Of a DNA stretch of 34,870 nucleotides, positions 25,486 to 31,975 are shown one piece after another (positions within the stretch are counted from its first letter, which is position 1; each line of letters begins with the position of its first letter). A program made the translations under genes and the position numbers. The notes below the pieces were generated by a model. The model saw only the letters and a program-made list of their open reading frames with translations, was not told where the DNA came from and did no database searches. Origin of the DNA: an uncultured Chloracidobacterium sp. (GTDB lineage: Bacteria; Acidobacteriota; Blastocatellia; Chloracidobacteriales; Chloracidobacteriaceae); contig CALCKX010000105.1 in the NCBI GenBank assembly GCA_937966115.1, forward strand, positions 1 through 34,870. Direction: 5' to 3'.

Positions 25486-25658
25486 TGCGCCCAATCCCGC
25501 ATCAGGAATAAGTAAAGGAGTGGTCCGATAACCGGAAAAGCGATGATGAGCGCCACCGAGATGACTTTTCGCCCCAGCGTTCCGCCACCGCGAATGGCGT
25601 CGGCCAGGGCGACAATCCAGAGCGTGGTCGTGATCAACCAGAATGTGTAGCGAATCAT
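25473..25658 (-). CDS. Small PLDc_N-like membrane protein, 61 aa
   Basis: The protein reads MIRYTFWLITTTLWIVALAD and onward, with two membrane segments (TTTLWIVALADAI and VALIIAFPVIGPLLYLFLM). The PVIGPLLYLF stretch is characteristic of the phospholipase-D-nuclease N-terminal (PLDc_N) family of short membrane proteins. A textbook SD GGAGG lies seven bases before the ATG. A longer frame exists upstream, but its first 81 residues are low-complexity and not supported. It lies between the FHA gene and tpiA. Function unknown; most such proteins are small membrane proteins of unknown role. Confidence 0.82.
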   Translation of the reverse strand: MIRYTFWLITTTLWIVALADAIRGGGTLGRKVISVALIIAFPVIGPLLYLFLMRDWAHNRS

Positions 25659-25980
25659 AGCGAGCCTCCGGTCTGCGGCTGATTGGCCAAGTGGCGCGGG
25701 GGCTTGGCTGCTCCCGCCCCCGCTCCCCAAGCCGCTCGTTTTACGCCCGAGGCGGGGAAAAAGTTGCTTGACCCTGGCTCGCCCGTCAGTCAGCGCGTCA
25801 GTCAGGCGGCGATCCGCGGAAGCGCCGCTTCGAGCCCCGTTGAGCTTGCGCGCATTGCCGGGGTCGCCTCGCGGTTCCTCGTCGTTTTTCCTTGGCTGCA
25901 CAGCAACGGCGCGCTAAAGTCGCCGAAAAGTTGCCGGGGCGCGGCTTAGATTCCGCCTGGATGTGGATGGAAAGATGCTC
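25659..25980. other. Gap of about 320 bp upstream of tpiA
   Basis: No gene is supported. The gap holds a G/C-rich hairpin (GCGGGGGC at 25696-25703 with GCCCCCGC at 25716-25723, loop 12) and Pro/Arg-coding-like GC-rich sequence in several frames. The promoters of the divergent small membrane gene and of tpiA should lie here, but I see no convincing -35/-10 pair. Confidence 0.35.
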
Positions 25981-26784
25981 ATGCGCTCGCCGCTCATCGT
26001 TGGAAACTGGAAAATGCACAAGACGGTCGCGGAGGCCCTGGGCTACGTGACGGCGTTGTTGCCGCAACTCGCCGAGCTTCGGGGCTGCGACATCGCCGTG
26101 GCGCCAGTCTTCACCGCCCTTTCAAGCGTGGCGGCGGCGGCAGGCGGCGCGCCGCTCCAGGTCTTTGCGCAAGATGTCGCCGCGGAAGGCCCGACCGGAG
26201 CGTTTACCGGAGAGGTTTCAGCCGAGATGGTCAAGGAAGCCGGCTGCCAGGGAGCGCTTATCGGTCATTCCGAGCGTCGCCGTTACTATGGCGAGACGGA
26301 CGCCGTCGTGTCCGCCAAGACGCGGCGGGCGCTTGACGCCGGCTTGCTGCCCATTGTCTGCCTAGGCGAGACGTTGGCCGAGCGCGAGTCGGGCGCGGCG
26401 CTGGAAGTCGTTGAGCGTCAACTGCGGGCGATCGCCGACGCGTTGACAGAAGATGACGCGCGACGTATAGTAATCGCTTATGAGCCGGTCTGGGCGATTG
26501 GAACCGGTCGAGCCGCGACGCCTGAGATCGCGCAGGCTATGCACCGGCAGATCCGCTCCGTCTGGGAGGCGCTCTTCGGGGCGGGCGCGGCCTTGCGCGT
26601 TCTGTATGGCGGAAGCGTGACGGCGGAAAACGTCGCCGATTTTACCGCTCTGCCGGACGTGGATGGCGCGCTCGTCGGCGGCGCTAGCTTGTCGCCGCTG
26701 GGTTTCGCCCAGCTTATCCGACAGTCGCAGGCAGGGGCGCCCGCCCGTCAAGCGGCGAAGCCGAGTCGGGAGGCGGACGGCTAA
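25981..26784 (+). CDS. tpiA: Triosephosphate isomerase
   Basis: TpiA interconverts dihydroxyacetone phosphate and glyceraldehyde-3-phosphate. From ATG 25981 (MRSPLIVGNWKMHKT) the protein is 267 aa. Active-site residues are seen: Lys in GNWKMH, His in IGHSERR and Glu in AYEPVWAIGTG; the phosphate loop is VLYGGSVTAENVADF. The C-terminal tail (QSQAGAPARQAAKPSREADG) extends about 15 residues beyond the usual end. GTG 25963 and ATG 25975 are possible upstream starts, but 25981 gives the standard N-terminus. secG follows. Confidence 0.96.
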   Translation: MRSPLIVGNWKMHKTVAEALGYVTALLPQLAELRGCDIAVAPVFTALSSVAAAAGGAPLQVFAQDVAAEGPTGAFTGEVSAEMVKEAGCQGALIGHSERRRYYGETDAVVSAKTRRALDAGLLPIVCLGETLAERESGAALEVVERQLRAIADALTEDDARRIVIAYEPVWAIGTGRAATPEIAQAMHRQIRSVWEALFGAGAALRVLYGGSVTAENVADFTALPDVDGALVGGASLSPLGFAQLIRQSQAGAPARQAAKPSREADG

Positions 26785-26832
26785 CTTGGCGCTGGCTTGG
26801 TAACGATGCGGTTTGGGAGCGATATCTCGTAA

Positions 26833-27303
26833 ATGCCCTGGTACGCCTATGCGCTTTACGCGCTCTTCGTGATTGTTTGCCTGCTGCTGATCGGCGTGGT
26901 GTTGCTTCAGCCCGGCAAAGGCGACATCGCCCTCTTTGGCGGCGGCAGCCAGACGGCTTTCGGGCCGCGCGGCGCTCAGAAGCCGCTGGAGCGCGTGACC
27001 TTCGCCCTGGCTGGCGTCTTCATGGCGCTGGCGTTCTTGTTTTCCGTTCCCGGCATCCTGTCGCCGCGCTCAGTGGCTTCGGGCATCAAGGACGAGCCGC
27101 CAGCCAAAGAGCAAAAGCCCGAGGATAAGAAACCTGAGGACAAGAAAGAGCCGGGCGCCGCAGGCGCGCCTGGCGACGCCGCCCCGGCGCCAGACGCCGA
27201 CCCAGGCAAGGGCGCGTCATCTGGCGAGTCGAAAGCCGACCCGAACGCCGCCCCGGAAGGCGCGAAAGGAAGCGGGGGACAGCCTGAAGACGTGAAAAAG
27301 TGA
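26833..27303 (+). CDS. secG: Preprotein translocase subunit SecG
   Basis: The protein is 156 aa. It has two membrane helices ([20 protein letters not shown] and [24 protein letters not shown]) and the family signature [24 protein letters not shown] between them. The C-terminal 80 residues are a long Lys/Pro/Glu/Asp-rich tail ([10 protein letters not shown] repeats) that most SecG proteins lack. A GGGAG lies about 13 bases upstream. The tpiA-secG order, followed by tRNA-Leu, is a widely conserved bacterial layout. Confidence 0.93.
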   Translation: MPWYAYALYALFVIVCLLLIGVVLLQPGKGDIALFGGGSQTAFGPRGAQKPLERVTFALAGVFMALAFLFSVPGILSPRSVASGIKDEPPAKEQKPEDKKPEDKKEPGAAGAPGDAAPAPDADPGKGASSGESKADPNAAPEGAKGSGGQPEDVKK

Positions 27304-27309
27304 GAGCTT

Positions 27310-27337
27310 GGCTTGCCCCTTCCGGCGGAGGCAGGCC
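27310..27337 (+). terminator. Stem-loop between secG and tRNA-Leu
   Basis: GGCTTGCC (27310-27317) pairs with GGCAGGCC (27330-27337) through one G-U pair, with a 12-base loop. It lies seven bases behind the secG stop and six bases before the tRNA, and could act as a terminator or as a processing signal for the tRNA 5' end. Confidence 0.4.
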
Positions 27338-27343
27338 ATCAAT

Positions 27344-27426
<83 letters not shown>

Positions 27427-27434
27427 TCTGGTAG

Positions 27435-27465
27435 CGAATGGCGCGTCAAGCGGGCGCGCCATTCG
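27435..27465. terminator. Bidirectional hairpin with the pdxT stop in its loop
   Basis: CGAATGGCGCG (27435-27445) and CGCGCCATTCG (27455-27465) form a perfect 11-bp stem with a nine-base loop. It lies between the tRNA-Leu 3' end and the convergent pdxT gene, and the loop contains the pdxT stop (27446-27448). It probably serves both transcripts. ACTTTAT follows on the plus side, a weak T-rich stretch. Confidence 0.6.
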
Positions 27466-28057
27466 ACTTTATGCCGGATGGCTTGAGATCGAAGACGAAT
27501 TCGTGGACGCGCGTGTCGTCGGTCATTTCGGGATGAAAGGCGGCCGCGAAAACCCGCCCCTGACGAACCCACACCGGGTGACCGCCATACTCGGCCAGGG
27601 TCTCGACGCCAGGGCCGACGGTTTCGATGATGGGCGCCCGAATAAAGACGCTTTCCAACGGCTTCGGGCCAAGCGCCGCCACGGGGATGCGGGCTATGAA
27701 GCTGTCGACCTGCCGCCCGTAGCCATTGCGCTGCACGGTCATATCCAGTAGTCCGAGCGACGCCTGGGGCGGGCGAGTGACGACGCGGGCGAGCAGGATG
27801 GCCCCGGCGCAAGTTCCGAAAAGCGGGCGCCCGGACGCGGCGAACTCCCGCAGGGCGTCAAACCAAGGCTCGGCGCGCAGAAAGCGGAGCATGGTCGTGC
27901 TCTCGCCCCCAGGCAAAATCAGGCCGTCCAAGCTGGCGAGCTCGGCTATCCGGCGTATGCAGCGCGGCGTGGCGCCCGCTCGCTCGAGCGCTTGGGCGTG
28001 GGCGGCGAAATCGCCTTGAAAGCTCAGGATGCCAATGGTGCGCGGGTGGTCGGTCAT
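27446..28057 (-). CDS. pdxT: Pyridoxal 5'-phosphate synthase glutaminase subunit PdxT
   Basis: PdxT feeds ammonia to PdxS to make pyridoxal phosphate. From ATG 28057 (MTDHPRTIGILSFQGDFAAH) the protein is 203 aa, the normal length. The class I glutaminase nucleophile lies in LFGTCAGAILLA and the His-Glu pair in AAFHPEMTDD. LILPGGESTTM is a family signature. The start is inferred from homology, since no SD is seen and the frame is open 53 codons upstream. No pdxS gene is in the window, although the two usually sit together. Confidence 0.92.
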   Translation of the reverse strand: MTDHPRTIGILSFQGDFAAHAQALERAGATPRCIRRIAELASLDGLILPGGESTTMLRFLRAEPWFDALREFAASGRPLFGTCAGAILLARVVTRPPQASLGLLDMTVQRNGYGRQVDSFIARIPVAALGPKPLESVFIRAPIIETVGPGVETLAEYGGHPVWVRQGRVFAAAFHPEMTDDTRVHEFVFDLKPSGIKSNGAPA

Positions 28058-28162
28058 GGCGTTGGCGGCGGCGGCGCGCCCGCTCGCAACCGTAGCATGA
28101 CCGCCGCCAAGTGAATAGCGCCTGCCAGCAGAGCGCGGCCCGCCCCAAAGCCTGACGCCGAA

Positions 28163-28209
28163 GTAATGTTTGACCTTGGTTTTACGCCAAAGTAGGTTGA
28201 AATCATTAC
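28163..28209. promoter_or_regulatory. Long interrupted inverted repeat between pdxT and pscA
   Basis: Nested complementary blocks are seen: outer GTAATG (28163-28168) with CATTAC (28204-28209); middle TTTGACC (28169-28175) with GGTTGAA (28195-28201), including G-T pairs; inner TTGG (28176-28179) with CCAA (28187-28190), loop TTTTACG. Bases 28191-28194 and 28202-28203 bulge. This gives about 17 pairs. It lies about 105 bases upstream of pdxT and 200 bases upstream of pscA, and could be an RNA element or a protein-binding site for either. Confidence 0.5.
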
Positions 28210-28354
28210 GGTACACGCGTGTCTGCCCGTTGCCGCTCGCCGCTACGCACTAGTTTTCCTCGATAAAACGGGCGACGCCGCGGATTGCGCCTTTCGCGCC
28301 ATTCTTTCGTTTCCGTCCCCGCTTCGACGTCCCCGTGAGTCAGGTTGCTGATGA

Positions 28355-28377
28355 CGCCGCATTTGCTGAGCGCGGCG
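28355..28377 (+). promoter_or_regulatory. Leader hairpin of pscA
   Basis: CGCCGC (28355-28360) and GCGGCG (28372-28377) form a 6-bp stem with an 11-base loop, 20 bases before the SD of pscA (GAGGGAG, 28397-28403). The loop and left flank hold two copies of TTGCTGA (28345-28351 and 28363-28369). The whole gap 28058-28409 contains no gene; it also holds a palindrome ACACGCGTGT (28213-28222). Confidence 0.4.
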
Positions 28378-28409
28378 GGTGAGAGAGTCCTCTACAGAGG
28401 GAGTTGCTT

Positions 28410-31004
28410 ATGGCTAGCTTTTCGTCCTATGCCAACGGGGTGAAGCGGTGGTACCAGAAACTGGAACTGCCGATGCCGCCGGAACGCATTTTCGGCGCGC
28501 ATATGATGTTGATTGGTGGGCTGGCATGCCTGATTGGGACGTACTTTTTTGCCAGCATGACGATGTGGAACGATGGCTACGTGAATATCACGCTGCGTCC
28601 GCGTCTCATCTCGCTGGGAATTTACGACCCCTATGACACCGAACAAATCCAGAGGGTTTGGCTGCCGCTGATTGGCGAGTTCAGTACCAAGTCGCTTCCC
28701 TTCTTCGGGCAGTACCCTCTGACCATGACGGATTTCCGGCTCTTTGGCTGGGGGTCGTTTCACATTGGGCTGGGACTCTGGCTCATCTATGCTGGCGCCG
28801 CGCACTACTACGGCGCGCGCGGCGGCGCGACCATTGGCGAAATCTTCTGGTTGCTGCCATACGTGCCGGGCTTGAAGGGTCTATGCCAGATCAAGTGGTT
28901 CACGCCGGAAGGGCCGTGGTACAAGGTGGGACTGCCCTGGGGCAGCTTCGCCAATACGCCGTGGCCAATTCTGCGGCGAACCTATGCGGACGCGCTGAGT
29001 CCGCACACCATCTACATCGGGTTGCTGTTTTTCATCTGGGGAGCGGTGCTGTGGCTAGTCCTCGACAAGCCGCCCGTGCCGATTCAGCCGGCGCAGGTCA
29101 TGACGCCCGATGGGATGATGCCTATCGAGCAGGCGCAGTTCCCGTATGGCTGGTATGACCCCTACCTTCAGCAAGTCATGCACCCGATGAACACTATCAA
29201 CGGCGAAACCACGATGTGCTTCGTCTGGGGCGTGCTCTTCGTCGCGCTGGGCGCGTACTGGTGGTACCGGCCGCCGCGCAGCGTCAACATCACGCATTTG
29301 GAAGACACGAAAGCCGTTTTCCACGTGCACTTGACGGCGATCGGATATGTGAGCTTCGCGCTCGCCATCGTGGGCTTCCTGGCGCTGCGCAACCATCCGT
29401 CGTACCTGATGCTCAACGACATGAACGTCATCATCTACGGGAAGAAGATCGTCAATCCCGGTCGGATGATTCACAACATGATCACCTTCAACCACGTGCA
29501 GGTTGGCCTGATCTACGTGGCAGCGGGCGTCTTCCACGGCGGGCAGTACCTGCATGGGCTGAACATTTCCGGGGCGTACCGACAGGCGCGCTCAAAGTTC
29601 ATCACCTGGTTTCAGAATCCCGACCTTCAAACGAAGATCGTCGGCACGACCATGTTCGTCAGCTTCGTGACCGTGGTGTTCGGCTATGGGATGATTTGCT
29701 GGAACACCGGCTCCGAACTGGACCTCAACTTCGGCATCTACCAGTTCCGCTCCTACCGCGCGATTCAAATGGATGGCGAGGCTGGGAACGTCGGCTATCG
29801 AGTCTTTCGCCCGCAGAATGCCTGGGATCCGACGGCCGGCGGGGCATGGGTTGTCAATCCGGATGGCACGACGCTGGTCAAGGCGCGTAACTTGCAGGTC
29901 GGCGACCGAATCCTCAACGAGGAACTCGGCATCGGCTCGTCTCCGACCTATAGCTTCACGACCATCGAGGAAATTAACTACAAGCCTGAATGGGGGCAGT
30001 CGAAGCTCTACGCCGTCCAGTGGGGCAGCTGGACGCACTTCCTGCGCAAGGTCAATCCGCTGTTCTGGGTGGATAAAGGCATCTGGTATCTCCAAAATCA
30101 GAAGACGTTCGAGGCCTCGCGCAAGGCCGATGAGGCCTACCTGGCCGCTCACCTCAAAGCGGTGAGCCTGCTGAACAGGGTTGACGAAGAGAAGACCGAG
30201 GAAGCCAAGAAGGCGGCGCAGGCGGAGTTAGACAAATTCCGCCCCGAGCTCGAAAAAGCCCATGCCAACATGCTCGAGTGGAACGAGCGGCTGGCGAACA
30301 CGCCGGCGGTGCTCTATTCCAACCTGCGCGACCAGCACCGGGACGGCGAGATCAACGACGCCATTTTCTTCTGGCTGATGATTGGCGGCTGGCTGTTTGG
30401 CTTCATCCCGCTCCTGCGCATCGCTTTCCACAACTACCAAAGCCCCTGGTATCGGGACTTTGAATGGCGCAAGCAATCGCCGGACTTCCCGTGCATCGGG
30501 CCGGTCAAGGGCGGCACGTGCGGCGTCTCGATCCAGGATCAGCTCTGGTTCTGCATCCTGTTCTCCATCAAGCCGCTATCGGCCATCGCCTGGTATCTGG
30601 ACGGCGGCTGGATTGCAACCATGATGGCGCGCGGCAACGAGGCCTACTACCTGACGCACAACATCAGCCACACCGGCGGCGTGTTCCTCTATATGTGGAA
30701 CGAGACGACGTGGATTTGGACCGACAACCATTTGACGGCCATGCTGCTGCTCGGACACCTCATCTGGTTCGTGAGCTTCGCGCTCTGGTTCAAGGATCGC
30801 GGCTCGCGCGCGGAAGGCGGCGACATTCAGAGCCGCTGGGTGCGCCTGATGGGCAAGCGGCTCGGCATCAAAACGCTTCAGGAAGTGCGCTTCCCGGTCT
30901 CGAACTTGGCCACCGCCAAGCTGTGGGGAACGGTGTTCTTCTACACCGGGACGTTCGTGCTGGTCTTCCTGTATTTTGCCGATGGATTCTTCCAGAATCG
31001 GTAG
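28410..31004 (+). CDS. pscA: Type I photosynthetic reaction-centre core protein PscA
   Basis: PscA forms the homodimeric core of the type I reaction centre and binds the special pair, antenna bacteriochlorophylls and the FX iron-sulfur cluster. The protein is 864 aa and starts at ATG 28410, six bases behind a strong SD. The FX-binding motif FPCIGPVKGGTC gives C695 and C704; two subunits supply the four ligands of the shared [4Fe-4S] cluster. Many hydrophobic helices with histidines fit the 11-helix fold, for example HNMITFNHVQVGLIYVAAGV and HLTAMLLLGHLIWFVSFAL. A large hydrophilic insert at about residues 434-645 lies between helices, including a charged coiled-coil-like segment (DEEKTEEAKKAAQAELDKFR). 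It leads the pscA-pscB-fmoA set. Confidence 0.97.
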   Translation: MASFSSYANGVKRWYQKLELPMPPERIFGAHMMLIGGLACLIGTYFFASMTMWNDGYVNITLRPRLISLGIYDPYDTEQIQRVWLPLIGEFSTKSLPFFGQYPLTMTDFRLFGWGSFHIGLGLWLIYAGAAHYYGARGGATIGEIFWLLPYVPGLKGLCQIKWFTPEGPWYKVGLPWGSFANTPWPILRRTYADALSPHTIYIGLLFFIWGAVLWLVLDKPPVPIQPAQVMTPDGMMPIEQAQFPYGWYDPYLQQVMHPMNTINGETTMCFVWGVLFVALGAYWWYRPPRSVNITHLEDTKAVFHVHLTAIGYVSFALAIVGFLALRNHPSYLMLNDMNVIIYGKKIVNPGRMIHNMITFNHVQVGLIYVAAGVFHGGQYLHGLNISGAYRQARSKFITWFQNPDLQTKIVGTTMFVSFVTVVFGYGMICWNTGSELDLNFGIYQFRSYRAIQMDGEAGNVGYRVFRPQNAWDPTAGGAWVVNPDGTTLVKARNLQVGDRILNEELGIGSSPTYSFTTIEEINYKPEWGQSKLYAVQWGSWTHFLRKVNPLFWVDKGIWYLQNQKTFEASRKADEAYLAAHLKAVSLLNRVDEEKTEEAKKAAQAELDKFRPELEKAHANMLEWNERLANTPAVLYSNLRDQHRDGEINDAIFFWLMIGGWLFGFIPLLRIAFHNYQSPWYRDFEWRKQSPDFPCIGPVKGGTCGVSIQDQLWFCILFSIKPLSAIAWYLDGGWIATMMARGNEAYYLTHNISHTGGVFLYMWNETTWIWTDNHLTAMLLLGHLIWFVSFALWFKDRGSRAEGGDIQSRWVRLMGKRLGIKTLQEVRFPVSNLATAKLWGTVFFYTGTFVLVFLYFADGFFQNR

Positions 31005-31013
31005 CTGACGCGC

Positions 31014-31047
31014 CGGCGGCGGAGATTGGCTTGACTATCCGCCGCCG
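31014..31047 (+). terminator. Strong hairpin between pscA and pscB
   Basis: CGGCGGCGGA (31014-31023) and TCCGCCGCCG (31038-31047) form a perfect 10-bp stem with a 14-base loop, ten bases behind the pscA stop. CTTTCCC follows, a weak T-rich tail. It could be an attenuator or a 3'-end stabiliser that separates pscA from pscB output. Confidence 0.6.
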
Positions 31048-31113
31048 CTTTCCCGGCCGCGCGCCGAGTCATGTAATAAAGTTCACATTGCCGCCGGTGA
31101 CGGTTGTGGACAT

Positions 31114-31137
31114 TTTTTCAATACGGGCCTTGAAAAA
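31114..31137 (+). promoter_or_regulatory. Palindromic site upstream of pscB
   Basis: TTTTTCAA (31114-31121) and TTGAAAAA (31130-31137) are a perfect inverted repeat with an 8-base spacer, about 40 bases before the pscB start. Twofold symmetric AT-rich sites of this size are typical of dimeric regulators. The regulator is unknown. Confidence 0.45.
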
Positions 31138-31175
31138 GTATCCGTCATTCTCCGGTGTGAAAGGCAAGAGTCACC

Positions 31176-31709
31176 ATGGCAGAAGAGAAAGCAGAAACGA
31201 CCAGTGGCGCGACGGCGGAAGCTCAGGCGGCTAAAGCGCCGGCCAAGGCGGCCGCCAAAGCCCCGGCCAAGGCGCCCGCCAAAGCCCCGGCCAAGGCGCC
31301 CGCGAAAGCGGCGCCACCGCCTATTCCAGGTCCGCCGAATCGGTTGTCGCGCCCGAAGACGGCAGCGCCCAAGCGGAAGCGCGATAGGCAAATTTACACC
31401 ATCATCGAGGAGTTGTGCATTGGCTGCGGCTTCTGTACTGACGAATGCCCGCCCAAGGTCAACGCCATCCTGCCGCGCGATGTGGAAGCCGTTCTCGATG
31501 GCGGCGAAACGTACTGGATTGATCAGGCGCGGTGCATCAGTTGCTCGCTGTGCTTTGTGGCTGGAACCTGTCCCACGGATGCAGTGGTGTTCACGGAAGG
31601 CGGCGTCTCGCGCACGCAATACATGGAAGACTACATGCATATCGAGATGGTGAATCAGCCATACTGGCGCGAACGGAATGAATTGTCCCGGATTGGGTCA
31701 ATCCTTTGA
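31176..31709 (+). CDS. pscB: Reaction-centre iron-sulfur subunit PscB (FA/FB ferredoxin)
   Basis: PscB carries the FA and FB [4Fe-4S] clusters that take electrons from FX. The protein is 177 aa. Its N-terminal 50 residues are a repeated Ala/Lys/Pro segment (AKAPAKA units), coded by a 24-bp DNA repeat. The first cluster motif is CIGCGFCTDECP (C81, C84, C87, C91). The second is CISCSLCFVAGTCP (C120, C123, C126, C132), in which five residues instead of the usual three separate the third and fourth cysteines. A C-terminal extension (EDYMHIEMVNQPYW) follows. It lies 172 bases downstream of pscA and 266 bases before fmoA. Confidence 0.96.
   Translation: MAEEKAETTSGATAEAQAAKAPAKAAAKAPAKAPAKAPAKAPAKAAPPPIPGPPNRLSRPKTAAPKRKRDRQIYTIIEELCIGCGFCTDECPPKVNAILPRDVEAVLDGGETYWIDQARCISCSLCFVAGTCPTDAVVFTEGGVSRTQYMEDYMHIEMVNQPYWRERNELSRIGSIL
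31230..31301 (+). repeat. 24-bp in-frame repeat coding the PscB Ala-Lys-Pro tail
   Basis: Three consecutive 24-base units (31230-31253, 31254-31277, 31278-31301) encode AKAPAKA(A/P) blocks. The last two units are identical; the first differs at a few positions. A partial fourth unit follows. Copy number may vary between strains. Confidence 0.85.
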
Positions 31710-31975
31710 AGTACATTGGAAGCGTGAGCGCCTCCCAAGCTGCGGCGCGCGCTTTCCAGGTCTGAACCCCGGAGCTGGCCGCAGTAGCTTTTAGGCGTTA
31801 GCCCTTCTCGCTACTGCAGCTCGGACGGATGGAAGCCCCGTCCTAAAAATCAGGTCTTCCGCTCTCTGCGTCCCCTGCGCTCGAAACCCCGTGCTGTGGA
31901 TTGAAACGGGGCGCCGAGGCCGGCTCAGCGGCTGATCGCCGGCCTGTCACCTTCCTTCTTGCAGGAGACTGCCGT
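31710..31975 (+). other. Structured leader between pscB and fmoA
   Basis: The 266-bp gap contains no gene but four successive predicted stem-loops. A: GAGCT (31772-31776) and GCAGTAGC (31781-31788) pair with GCTACTGC (31810-31817) and AGCTC (31818-31822), with an inner GGC/GCC hairpin. B: GGACGG (31823-31828) with CCGTCC (31838-31843). C: CCCCGT (31887-31892) with ACGGGG (31906-31911). D: AGGCCGGC (31917-31924) with GCCGGCCT (31938-31945), with inner TCAG/CTGA. The fmoA SD (AGGAG) lies 18 bases behind D. Hairpin D with CTTCCTTCTT behind it could be an attenuator. Confidence 0.6.

Noticed and set aside
25696-25723. G/C-rich stem GCGGGGGC/GCCCCCGC as a terminator
   Set aside because: It lies at the 5' side of both flanking genes and has no T-run; noted only in the gap description.
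31880-31911. CRISPR-repeat-like GTGCTGTGGATTGAAAC, ending in the typical GGATTGAAAC
   Set aside because: It occurs once; no second copy or spacer is near. The neighbouring GAAACCCC and GAAACGGG form an ordinary stem.
31901-31975. 25-residue N-terminal extension of FmoA (MKRGAEAGSAADRRP...)
   Set aside because: No SD, lies in hairpin D, and mature FMO has no such part; ATG 31976 has a good SD and gives the family length.
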